Shown piece after piece: positions 52,567-64,000 of a DNA stretch of 64,000 nucleotides. Below the pieces are notes generated by a model, which was given only the letters and a program-made list of their open reading frames with translations, had not been told where the DNA came from and did no database searches. The DNA comes from Varroa destructor (lineage: Eukaryota > Arthropoda > Arachnida > Mesostigmata > Varroidae). Position 1 is the stretch's first letter. Every line of letters starts with the position of its first letter. The stretch covers positions 50,528,486 through 50,592,485 of the forward strand of contig NW_019211456.1 of NCBI RefSeq assembly GCF_002443255.2, given 5' to 3'. The position numbers and the translations under genes are program-made.

Positions 52567-52821
52567 CTATGCGAAGAGTTGTTCTATTGAAGGAACCCAT
52601 AGGAAATTTGGGCTTTTAGCAGCATTTTCTATGTCCAGCAACGTAACAGCCGACAGAACTAAAGATGCTTCAGATATAGCTGCTGCTTTTCCAAGTTCCG
52701 AATGATCGGACGAGCCTGCAATAAAAGTAGAAAGTAATAGCAAGAAGATGCCGAATGCTCTTGCGGGCAGTGCTCGTGGCCTCGTTTTCCCTTTCATGCA
52801 GTTGGAAGTATTAGTGGACAT
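52567..52821 (-). CDS. Unassigned small open frame with a possible leader
   Basis: An 84-codon frame starts at ATG 52821, with a second ATG nine codons in. After basic residues comes a hydrophobic stretch AFGIFLLLLSTFIAGSS (about 22-38), resembling a signal peptide or membrane helix, then a second milder hydrophobic segment (SLVLSAVTLL). No homology is recognised and no splice signals were identified. It could be a first exon, a small secreted protein or chance. Confidence 0.18.
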   Translation of the reverse strand: MSTNTSNCMKGKTRPRALPARAFGIFLLLLSTFIAGSSDHSELGKAAAISEASLVLSAVTLLDIENAAKSPNFLWVPSIEQLFA

Positions 52822-55800
52822 CGGCTTCTCTGGCCCAGTCGGTGTACGCGAGACGCAATTGGGTCAGCGTCATAACGTATGCTTGCACATTAGTCTACTG
52901 ATTTCTGAAACAATCTTAGAACGACAAACAAGAAATCCGTTGCTTGTCAGTCAATCGTATTTTAAATTATTCGTACATAAAATAGTAAATTATGGCTCAG
53001 TAGAATACTTAGTAATCAAACACAAAAGTGTCAAACGGGAGAGAAAAATGGAGCGGAGATCATAATCGACTGCGTTCTAAAGATGCATCCATAATCTGAT
53101 TGGATTTTCTTCACGAATTTTTCCCCCAAGAAGAAGCCAACTATACCATAATAGTTTACGAAAAATTCATTAGTTCATTTATATCCACAGGAAATACTCA
53201 AACATTTCGTATATACTATATCCTAATATGCTATGCTGACTCAAGCTATGTTGCTTAATATTGTTACTATTATGCGGTAGGTGGTAACACGGAATTCTGT
53301 TTGGATCTATATCATATATAAATAATTCTTTTGTTTTTTAAAATAATGTTTTTTGTTCAAATATCAGAGGGACGCATTTTACGAGTAACTGAACAAAACG
53401 AATTATCTAAACAAAATTTCATATATAAGCAAATTCGTATATAACGCGAAACGTAAACTTAATAGTTATAATTCTGCGATCCCTCATGGTTTGGAAGTGA
53501 ACGATTTGGAAAGTATTCACGCTTGTACCGCCAAAATTATCTCAGTGAACGCTAGCCAGACACAGACCTAAACCTGAAATTGCAGATAATGTTTTGGTCT
53601 GAAATTGTTGATGCCTAACCCAGAGAAAGGCAATACATTTTCCCTAAAGACATTTTTACAATATTATAATAATATAACACATACGAATGCTTGTTCAACA
53701 GCATAATCTTTTGAGCAAAATAATAAAAATTGATATTTTTTTTTTAAATAAAGTTTAAAGATGCCATGGTCTTGGAAAGACAACTTAACACTAGTCAGAA
53801 GTTCTGCCTAGCGACTATTCGCGACTTGGATCTAATTGCACTTAGCTATTAGCTACGTTGAAACTGTTCGACGCTTGGATCCAAAACTCCCTCTTGATAC
53901 CTAAATAGAGACCTACAGAGTCTTGCAGGTCTATCATCGATAGCGATACACTAAGTATACGAGCAGGCCTGATATTCATTTTATGTGTGCGTTTGGCAAA
54001 TATTTAGTTAGCTCTACCAAGCCTGTTGAATGCCCTGCTAGCGTAACGAATATGCCACCTATGAAAATCTCATCTATTTATACAATTTCTTGCTGACAAT
54101 AAATAGAAAGCTTAAATTGACTCTAGTTGATCTGGGAATACGAATTGCTCATCATTAGTCACGCAGAACATGGCCTTTTTGAAAATACTATAGCGGAAAC
54201 ACAGTCTAAATCTGCCAAAAAATAATGCGCTTTGTATTTAAAATGGCGGCAATCGCAGAGATATAGACGGGTCTATATGGCTCGACTCGGATTAAACGTT
54301 ATTTTACAGAGATGGCGAACACCGAATGTGGTACGCACCGCAGATAGAGCACCTATCTATAAACAGGTATATTATCTCGTACAGGGCTAGTGAGTATACG
54401 TGCCCTACTGTTATGCAATGGTCCTGCGCAATGCTTACGTATCATGACAGGATCTATCACACCGATTTATTATCCTATTTGCTAGCTATATCATTTGAGT
54501 AAATGAGAACAGGCTTTGCTGACGCTTTGATCCTTAGCTAACTGAGTTGAATTTTGCTTTTTTGTATATGTTCGGAACTAATGTTATTTCAATACTGTAT
54601 GTGCCTTGGCAAAAAACAAAGACTACGTTTGTGATGGCCAAAATGCTGGCACGACATTATATGGGTCCACTCAGCTTCCTCAAGTATATTGTCCTCAATG
54701 CTAGAGCACATATATACACCTGCAAGCTTCTTTTGCTCGCACACTATGTTTCAGTCTCAAATTATGTCGTTCTCTATTCCATGTGCAATGGCAGGACGAC
54801 CCCCGCCGCTGCTCGCCGTACCATCAGCTCCATTGGATCGGAACGATCTTCTGCCGACCAATTTCGTTTGGAAGAGTTATCGAGACCTTAAACCTCCGAA
54901 TCGAAGGCTCACAGACCTGTGGGAGATCTCGCAGTAACTCGCACGAAAGGACAAACCAACGAATGGACGGACGCACGACCGAAAGAAAACAATTAATTAG
55001 CCACTTCACTTCTCAAGCCACCTACATGCTCGATAAGAACACAATTATGTCCTGCTTTACCGACACGTCTCAAGTGTATCAAGTCAATCGTTTTCCTATG
55101 GGCGGAAATGGACGGGTGAAACTAGAGAAAGCAGAAAACAGGTCGTGCAGCTATCGAGAGAGCGAACTAAAAAGTAAACTATGGATCGTACGTACGAGCG
55201 CACGTTCGTAGCCCGTATGACTATGACTATATTTCGATTTTTTTGGGAAAGCATACATTTTGGGCCGAAGGTAAACTGAAACTGGAGACACTATTTTATT
55301 GCTTCGGCTGCCTAGGAGGTCAGATAATTTTGTTTTGTTTTTTGTCTGTGTTCCTCCGCCGGACTGCTGACTGTTTCGGTACCGAACCATTACGAAGTCT
55401 AACTTTGATCCATCCAACCAGTCCAACTATGGTCTTCTCCGACTCGAACGACTCTACCCGCCGCCGCTGCTTCAGCGGTAAAAGGAGGAGCTTACATGCC
55501 CCTAAGGAACATTGAACCTTGAGATTAAATTTACGACACCCTCGAGGGCCGGATTGTTCGTGTCCGCAGCGCCGTAACGTAATTAGTCAACAATACGGTC
55601 CACTGGTTCCTTTCAAGCTTGAATAAAAGACTTGTCATCGCGCGCGCGAAGTTCGATTGGCGAGTCTAATAGAATCTATTCTTGTCTCCCTCCGAGCCCA
55701 TTGCGTGTCCGTCCAACCGCACTCGACCACCTGCGACCCCCTGACAATTGGGGTCTGCCCTGCAAACGACCTGTGTGCACGGTGCAAAAAAGTGAACAGT

Positions 55801-56120
55801 GGAAGCAACTTGACGAGGCAGACCCGCACACTGACCACTCTGTAGATATATGGGATAAATTAGTTTGCGAAGAGGCACCTCGTGTTTAAAGAAAGCAAAA
55901 CCGAAAAGCATACCCTGGACCAGATAAACATATTTCTGGTATTTGCTAGTTACGTGTCCGGCGGGATCATTCTGATTAGATCCATGTACGATTATTTTGT
56001 ATGCTATATCGAAATAAATATATAAAAATTGGTAAACGATTCTTAATAAAGTGGTAACCGAAGAGATACAGTAACTTCTAGTGTTGAGAAATCCTTTAGG
56101 AGTAGGCCACGTCAGAGGAA

Positions 56121-56123
<3 letters not shown>

Positions 56124-56167
<44 letters not shown>
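56124..56167. repeat. (AT)22 microsatellite, longest in the window
   Basis: Forty-four bases of uninterrupted AT dinucleotides. Such tracts are usually length-polymorphic. Confidence 0.95.
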
Positions 56168-56169
<2 letters not shown>

Positions 56170-56889
56170 TATACTCAGAGCTTCAGCTTGTACCTAGCGA
56201 GGCCTGATCAGCTTTACATGTAATAAGTGACGGAATTATAACATAGGAACAAGAAAACTTATAACGTCCATTAAGAATAACATCTTTTTTTAGACAAAAG
56301 CCGTGTTCAAAAGCTCCTTTATGATCAATTCCGGTTTTCGCCTACCTCAAAGCGAAATCTCTGATTACGTCGTGTGGGCTTTTGAGTAGGACACTAGATA
56401 ATTCGAAAAATGGCGGTGTGCTACATATTCCAAGCGCCTTTGATGAAAAGCCTCATCTTTGGCGTTTGTTTATATATCATACTTTAAAGTAAAAGCGGTT
56501 ATAGACTGTAACTCCGCTCAAGTGAGGTTCGAACGGGCCAGTGTCTCCTAAGCAGTGAGATAGGCAATAGAACAGAATGACAATCGGTCGTTGATTAATT
56601 GCTTCCATAATATTTCGACAGATTACGCTCAAGTCAGCTGGACATAACCGAACGAAAAATACGTCCTTATTACCTGTGCACTCTTCTGCTTCGTACACAG
56701 GTAATAAGTGTCTGATCAGTGGGTGTATAGAAGTTTGACCTGTAGCAGATGTCCAGGCCGTCCAAGAGCAACTACTGTTGTCAAACACCCACAAAACTAC
56801 TTACGTAGGTAGGCCAATAGGGCCTAGTAGAATCATCGAGTTTCTGGCAATTTTTGTAAATAAGCAATTTCGATTTTGCATGCGAATTT

Positions 56890-56910
56890 GTATATATATA
56901 TATATATATA
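56890..56910. repeat. (TA)n microsatellite
   Basis: About ten uninterrupted TA units. Confidence 0.9.
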
Positions 56911-59900
56911 AGATAAAAGCAAAGCGGGTGCCACATTTGCCCGTTCTGGATAAACAATAAACCTGTGTCAGGTTAACCACCGCGGATTTATTGAGAGAGA
57001 GATTGTTGCAAAGGGAATGAAGGAAATGAATGCAAAGGGAATTGTCCATTGTCTACACCTATTCAGTGTTACGGTTTCCATCTTGACACAAGCGATTAAA
57101 GTTTGCTGATTACAGCAAAAACGAAAACTCTGACGAGAACACTTGTTTTCTTTGACACGTACTGCCTGATTTAGATCTGCTTGTTATCTCGCAGTATAGA
57201 AAAAGTGGCCCATTAATGTGTTAACTTAGTCTTCGAGCTCAAAGTTTGCCGTGTAAAAAGGGCTTCACGATGATCAGAAGCAAAATTCTGTTCGAGAACA
57301 ACAGTAAACAAAGGCATGCTTTAAACTTTGTGGAACTAACTTATTTGCTGTAGTGCCAAAAATTTTTACCTAACGTCAATATGGCGTGTAACACAATTTT
57401 TTAAAATCAATTCAGCTATGGAAATGTGGCATTTCCGTTCTCAGATTGTCTCGTTTTATGTTCTACATGATTTTTAATTTCTGACGATCAGTCGGGCGAT
57501 CGATGGTGTCACTTCTTAGTAGTAGAGACCACACAGGCTTTACCGTCTACCTATCCGTTGTGACTTTTCTAACGATCAAGTAGAACTCATTTTATCTCAG
57601 GTGAATTTTATTAGCAAGCATTATTATTATTTTTTATTAGCAAGAGCAATACTGTCAACCCATTGGGCAAGTGCATCAGTAACATCTGCATTATAGAGGC
57701 CAGTCATTATATAAAGATATTCCATAAGGTTTATAAGACGGTAACCAACAACATAAGCTGTCTATCTATCTGTATGTTCTTTTAAAAAGGGATGATAACG
57801 AAAACTATCTGTATTTTGACAGAATGATTAAGGAGTGAATCAGAGAGGGCAAAAATTAGTCAAACCGTCTAGGTACGTTTGCGCTACTCTAAAAATACTC
57901 AGCGTATATATAATTTATCTAGGAAGGCAGCTAAATCATCGGCTATGCTTTCCAATTAGTACAACAGTTAGCTTATCTAAATTGGTCCTTTACCTAAAAA
58001 ATGCTTTGCATCAATAGGTACATATATAATGCTCGTATTCCGCGAGCGATTATCAGCTTTTAAGCTAGTCCCTTGCTAAAATTCGTTGAAAAAACGTACA
58101 ACTAGTTAAATGTCGCAGTGGGTACACCCTATCGTATTCGACAATCGATACGAAGGTCTAAAAAGGCTCTCAATTGAAGTGAAGCTCAGACTCTGACTAT
58201 CTGCCGATTTAAATTGGTATTCTTAGGATTGCAGTCTATGTAATCAACTAAACTTCGACGTTATAGACAAGAAGCACCTGCGGCTAATTGAATCATGAGT
58301 AGTCAACAAATAATAAATAGGCCAATGCAAGCTATTACATGATGAAGGACCCATTAACAAGTGACATAATGGCCTATAGTACATTTTGATGACAGTGTAG
58401 AAGCACACCAACAAGCTTGAACAACAATCGGAATCGAAAGTTAATACTGATCCATTATTTCAGTTCCTGTTCTTACCGTAAATTTATTTCTTCCGGCATA
58501 AAACAAGTTCGCCACTAAATGATCCATATCATGTAAACACTGATTTGCTTAAAAGAATAGAAAAATTCATATTGTTTTTATACTCTAGTGAAAAGCGTAC
58601 ACCCACTGAAACACTTCTAGAGTTCTAGTTCCGATATCTAAGTAATGTATGCTCCAGGTCATATCGTTCTTTTTCTTAATTAATTGAAAAAGATTAGAAC
58701 CTTAATGTTTAAGTAATCATCAATTAAGAAAAAAAAAATGCTAAAAAACATACAACTAAACTTATATTACCGTGTCCGTCAAACAGTCCCCCATTGCGTG
58801 GTATAGGTAAACTGACGACAATTAATTTATTTTCTATTCAGTTCTAGAGAAAAAAAAAAAGTTTCTATTACGCCTAGAAAAAACGGTCCCTTATAGTTGT
58901 TTGCTTGCCAATGAAGCATGTCAAAGATTTACCTATTCGCGCGGTCCGAAGCTCTAAGTACTCGTGCCAACGTGAGTCATCAGTGCTGAGCAGAACCAAT
59001 GCGCGGACCGTTCCTCATAGCTAATGTAACTGTACAAAAGTTCTGGTTAGCCATGATTCTAAAACAAATGATTACTTTCGATAAATTTTGATTTACAGTT
59101 GTATCTGTTAGCAAAAGCAACGACACGTAACACACATTGGCAATGATTTTGCCAATGTGCCAAATTTTTTTGGCAATGAACATATATATATATAGATATA
59201 CGACACATATCTATTAAACTGAATTATACTTTGGGGCTACGAATTTTTTTCGGCTTGATTCACGCTCGAAATGCGGCCTTGCCTTATCCTAGCTTAAATT
59301 ATAGTCTAAAATACTCAATGTAGTGGCTTTTATAAAAAAGTCGCCTTCGGATTGCCTATAAAGGTCTCCTCTTGAAGAGGCCAAACTGTAGCAAAAAGTT
59401 AATTTTGCTTCTGTATCGTTAGACAAAATTTCGATGATTCGTGAAAAAAAATACCTGGCTGTCTTATATGATCAAAAACATACGAGTCGATGTGCGGAAA
59501 ATTAAATAGTATTTAACTGAAAAATCTATTGCTACTTCGGAAAAAAGGGACGGTCCATATATCTCCACCTTCCCTACATATGATAACTTTAAGAATTAGA
59601 GATAGTACATTTCAAAAATTACAGAGGTACATGCTTAACAACGTGTCAGTATAACTCGGCTAAGTTTCCCCATATGCAAGTTCGAACGAAAACCTTCATT
59701 AAACATGATCGGAATACGAAGTATGCAATAGGGCTAGGTTTGCCTAAAATGCCAAGTACGACTAGCATATTCTTATGGCTTTCAGGCGTTTGCTCTAGGC
59801 CAATCTGATGAAACTCGACAGCCATCGCCCTGTAGAATTCGATTCGTATCAACTAATGTCTTTCGCTGTCGGATAACACGGCTCATTCTGTCCAGGTTAA

Positions 59901-61199
59901 CCTAGAGCAGTGAGTGCAGGAAACGGCGCCATCGATGTAGAACGCACCCTCAGTCATTGTCGGCCCGATTCTCCAGAGCGGGTGGCTCACAATCTAGAGG
60001 AAGCAACCTGATCGATAGACATGTCGCTTTTTTCCTTGAGGAGAATTTCCAGTTGTCGGAGTGGTGACCACTGATGGCCCGATGAATAAGCACATCAAAA
60101 GGAACATTAGTAAGCCCTAACACATGGCTTAGATGGCCTATTTCGAGCCACTGAGAGCATAAAGAATCATCAATCATCGCTCATTGTTGATTCGACAGAA
60201 CTAAAATAACAAAAATGTAACTTCGAACCGTATTTCACTAAATAACTTGGCTACAATTAAATCGTACTATTACAGGGTCATTCTGTTCTTCTCAAACAAC
60301 GAACTCCCTTAGCGCCGGACCTCCTGTTTTCTATCCGAAACCTCATTATTATAATTAAGTGATTAAAATACAATTACGTCACTTTAAAACATTAAAAACG
60401 TTCTGTTAACACTCGGACGGCTTGTCTAGAATAAAACAAGCTCTCACGAGCAAGTCACAAGCAATAGGCCAAAGTCGATCGCTAACCCAGAAATCCTACG
60501 AGACGACCTAGTTCCTAGAACGACAATTGAAGATAGAGCGAAAACTGCCGAGCTCATTCAAGTCACTTAATTATTCGGAAAGCTCTTAGTTCATAGACAT
60601 CTTGCTAGCAGATTAACTAATAACATCGTGTTATAAATTTTTCAACTTTTAGAAATTGAACTATATTGAAGCAGATTTACTGCAACTATCCGAAATCTAT
60701 CCGAAGTTTCTGTCGATCGGTCAGGCGACTCGTCTTTCATTTTCGTTCTTCCGAACACCTAACTATACATAAGAACATGTATTTAAAGAAGAAATTCTTC
60801 AAAATATATATATATTAGTAAAAGTGAAATTTTTGCTAACTTCTAAGAGAGTTCCGTTTGTTTTAGGACTTATACAGTAAGTCTGTTAATGAGATCGGTA
60901 AACGTGGCCTTGCAAATTTACGTTCGTCACCATCAAACTAGGCCATCATATCATGAAGGTGTGAAGTTCAAAGGACTTTTTCAACTGCACTAAGTTGAAT
61001 TTCTAAATTAAACTTTGAACCGGCCGCCGGTTGCGAAGATTGCGCAAGGTACTGAGAGCTATAAAATTTTTTTAATTCACATCCAGTTCATTAGACTGTT
61101 ACAAACGAATATGGCGGACTGAAAATAGATTTACTTTTGAACTAGTAAGGTTAGAATAACTATTCTTTAATAATGTTGGAAGTACACCTGTTGTTTCTA

Positions 61200-61700
61200 C
61201 ACGCTTGGCTCAGCGCTCTGGTAGCTTCGGGACAGTCATATACCACGTATTCGCGTTCTTACACGTAATTTCCCTGTTTGCAACACATCGAATGATATAA
61301 GCTTATTCTTTTAGGACAATGAAAATCCCGAAATCAGATGGACTTAGAATGGGAGAATAGGTGAACCGAAGCCAACCTGGTATATTCCTTAGCTCAATCC
61401 AGGAAATAATTGAAGTACTTCGATAAGGTCTGGCATCGTCATAACGTAACCGGCTGCGTGCTTTCGATTGCCGTGCCAACTGCCTATCAGTCGCTTGAGA
61501 AACTTGAAATAGCGGGTTGCATTTATTGTTTTCTTTTCGGCGAGTATCTCATAGTAGCAGATGCTCTTGATGTCCATTGCAAGCACTACCATCGCCCATG
61601 TCCAAACCTACTCGACACTGCCATCGAACTCGATTTCTGTTTAGGACAACGTTACGCTCACCTCCGTCTGGCCATGTCTTGCCTATGATGACCGTATACT
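61200..61700 (-). pseudogene. mariner (DD34D) transposase pseudogene
   Basis: Mariner transposase is a DDD nuclease that cuts and pastes the element at TA dinucleotides. On the minus strand three frames are needed. Around 61665-61625, GGERNVVLNRNRVRW resembles the GDEKWVxYxNxxRxxxW block, with the usual aspartate replaced by glycine. From about 61592, MDIKSICYYEILAEKKTIN matches the WWDxKGxxYYELLxxxxTIN block. After another frame change, YDDARPYRS (61443 onward) matches HDNARPH, then FTYSPILSPSDFGIF matches PPYSPDLAPSDYHLF. The second aspartate (61440-61438) and third (61335-61333) are separated by 34 residues, the mariner spacing. A stop follows in FIVLKE*. The N-terminal helix-turn-helix region and terminal inverted repeats were not identified. 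This is clearly an inactive relic. Confidence 0.75.
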
Positions 61701-61759
61701 TTAGGCGCTTCTTTATTGATTTAAGTTCGGCAAATTGCACCACACGCATTTTCAGCTAA

Positions 61760-64000
61760 CTTGGAGCCAATTGATCTTTTCTCATTTTTGATCCTTTCAG
61801 TATTCGAATTATAGATTTGTAACACATACATATGAAATGGCAGTTCTGACTGACAGAACGTTTGAATTGTGTACATACAGTGCTTTCGTAGAAGCCTAAG
61901 GCCCCCAGCGATTTCCGATAAATCTCCGAACGCTATGGCCTTCAGTTGGCCAGTGAGTGTTGATTTTCGGGACTAAGTTTTGTTGTGGTAAACCCAACCT
62001 ATCTTTCGTTCACGAATGTCTAGACGACTTCATTACCGACCAAATTCCCTTTGCTAGCGGGGCATAGCTCAAAATATAATCATCCCGTAACAGCAGATAA
62101 GTGAGAAAGGCTATTGCTACGTATGAATTGGAGTATTACTATTTATGTAAGGTGCATGATATATAATATCCTGATAAAGCATTTCTAATTCCGTTTGAAA
62201 ATCCATTAATTAATAAAACAGCAGTGATTTTTCATTCATTAATGGCATCAGAAGTAGACTGTCCTGCATGCATAAGATGTAATATAAAAAAAAAAAAACG
62301 GATTCCCTTCAGTTCCGCTTTGTAGTCAAGTGCTGTTCAGAGGGAAACAGTTATTATAGTTATTCTACAATAAATAGGTCTCTGCAGTTTCTGTTATCCT
62401 TAACGTTTACATGGAATGGGAACGATGCCGACCCATCTTGTCGTTCAAAATCAATTCATTCGCCCTATATAGTACATGAGAGTTGGTCAGTCACCTATCT
62501 CATTTGCTGTTTCGTTTGTCGCTCCTTGCAATATTTGCCCTCCTGGATGCCACCTTGTCCACTCATTTTTTCAGGTGCATTTCGAGACTTAGAGAACTGT
62601 TTTGGATTTTAACATAGAGACCATCAGAATCACTTGAAATTTGTATGTTTCATGTTGCTGCGTTAATCAGCGAACCGCATTTTACAGGATTTACACTGAT
62701 TTATAATGATTATACAGCACAGTAATTGGATTCATGATCAACGGAATATAAATAAAACCACTTGTGTCTTGCATAGGCACCAGGCTCCGCAATTAACCCA
62801 GAACGGAATTTTCAGTTCTAGATGTCAAGATTTTTTATTTGTTGAAATTCTCAGCCATTTTTTAGTTTTTAGAGCCTCACGCCATGGCGCACAAACGATT
62901 CCGGTAAACCCGATCTACAATTATAGCATACTTATGAAATCATACATAGCACATGATTTGGAAAAATTAACAATTTTAACTTCTAACAATTGTTCCGTTA
63001 AGATGGGGGGCGGGGGGGAGAGGGGGTCTTGACCCTGGAACTGTCTTTGGTTTGGAGTATTTGTGATGCTGCTAGAACAAAAATGTCAACTATAAAGCAC
63101 AAAAAAAAACGTATACAATTTTTTTTATAGATATTTAGTAGTTTGTGAGCAGTTCTACCGGTTCTTCTATGGTGTTTAGTGTACCAGCCATGCTGATACT
63201 GGTTTTCCATGATATTACGTTGGCTAGTGTCAGAGCCAGCGATTTTGTTATGCTTCCAATCCACAGCTCTAACCTAAACCCAAAGTATTAAAAAATAATC
63301 AGCTTAGGTTTTGAAGATTCTATATTTAGTTAATAGTTTCTTTCCACACCTTTATTGTAGCGGCTGGGCTACAAGATTATATAATACCCAGTACCATTAG
63401 ATACCAAATGTTTCCTATCACAGTTACCACTATTATGCAAATCGAAACTACTCAGACTCAGTAAAAACGAGCCGTCTGTGCTGAGTCCGAGCGCTCGTTA
63501 AATAAATGCCCTCGATAATAGTTTCATGATGACCTTCGATTGACAGAGAAGGCAGTTCACTTTGTGGGAGAAAAACAGTCGGAAATGTGATGGAAGCTAT
63601 TTAGAGAATTGAGCCGGCAGCGGTCAGTTAACAAATTAGATAACGACCTCATTTTAAAAATAGCTGGATCTTTAACAACCATTAGGACTGATAATACTTG
63701 TAATAAATTTTAACATAACTCCTGTTCTCGGCCTTACATGCTGTTAGCACAGCCCGTCAACATATTGTCGTCGTAAATCCACTAACACTTCTCCTGCCAG
63801 GCACTCAAGCCGCTTCGTTTCGATTTACAAAAGCAAAGTCGAGCATGAGATAGCGAAAGGGTCGTAGATCGAGGTATGAACGAGATTACTCGACAAACTC
63901 AGCCGTCGGAGACCCGAGTGGCATTGCATCTAAATGCAAGGCTGTGTATCTGGCTAGAGCGTCGCATAGCCCAGAAGAACATCCAAGGCCTGTTATTTTG
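61760..64000. other. No gene recognised
   Basis: AT-rich sequence upstream of the mariner relic on its own strand. I found no helix-turn-helix part of the transposase and no terminal repeat. An A run lies at about 62286-62298, and the G-quadruplex motif is at 63005-63026. Confidence 0.5.
63005..63026 (+). other. G-quadruplex-type motif
   Basis: The plus strand carries G6-C-G7-AGA-G5, which satisfies the four-runs-of-three-G pattern with short loops. It is striking in AT-rich surroundings. No gene is recognised next to it. Confidence 0.7.

Larger units (their letters stand above)
47300..61190. other. No firm gene; microsatellites and short frames
   Basis: AT-rich sequence with long AT microsatellites. 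The longest frame (plus 48316-48732 from its first ATG, 138 codons) ends in a hydrophobic stretch encoded by pyrimidine-rich DNA and shows no domain. A GC-richer patch at 54.8-55.9 kb has overlapping frames in several phases, none starting with a convincing ATG. A 13-base inverted repeat with about 45 bases between arms lies at about 58667-58735. Confidence 0.4.

Noticed and set aside
61410..61688. 92-codon plus-strand frame
   Set aside because: Antisense shadow of the minus-strand mariner pseudogene, which has the recognisable motifs.

Overview
This is AT-rich animal nuclear DNA with almost no protein-coding sequence. It has spliced-gene signals, long stretches without genes, many (AT)n microsatellites and decayed Tc1/mariner and LINE copies. 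No bacterial operon, rRNA, convincing tRNA or CRISPR array is visible. An arthropod is the best guess, from the style of the potassium-channel exon and the mariner and LINE remnants. A mite or related chelicerate is possible but cannot be shown from sequence alone.

The one secure host gene is on the minus strand at 26982-27565. It is a 5' exon of a two-pore-domain (K2P/TWiK-type) potassium channel, carrying the N-terminus, first membrane helix, extracellular cap and first pore helix. It ends at a good splice donor inside the first selectivity-filter glycine codon. A strong splice acceptor bounds it upstream. I found no second exon in the remaining ~27 kb downstream, so the intron is probably very long.

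Layout: 1-9000 is mostly featureless, with GC-richer patches at 5.5-6.5 kb and 7.6-8.5 kb. The 9.0-11.05 kb stretch holds a minus-strand transposase scrap and a broken plus-strand LINE reverse transcriptase. The 13.4-16.9 kb stretch holds a tandem duplication with hairpins and two copies of a Tc1/mariner-like segment. From 16.9 to 27 kb I see nothing firm; it is probably potassium-channel intron. GC-richer sequence at 27.6-30.3 kb lies upstream of that exon and holds an unusually long open frame. From 31 to 64 kb there are scattered unassigned open frames, a deleted mariner fragment at 47.1 kb, and a clear mariner pseudogene at 61.2-61.7 kb that keeps DD34D spacing between its last two aspartates.

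The mobile-element genes are all broken, with stops, frameshifts or deletions, and look like neutral relics. I see no evidence of a multi-gene system. The most worthwhile leads are the channel exon, the mariner pseudogene, the LINE relic and a few small open frames with possible signal peptides.
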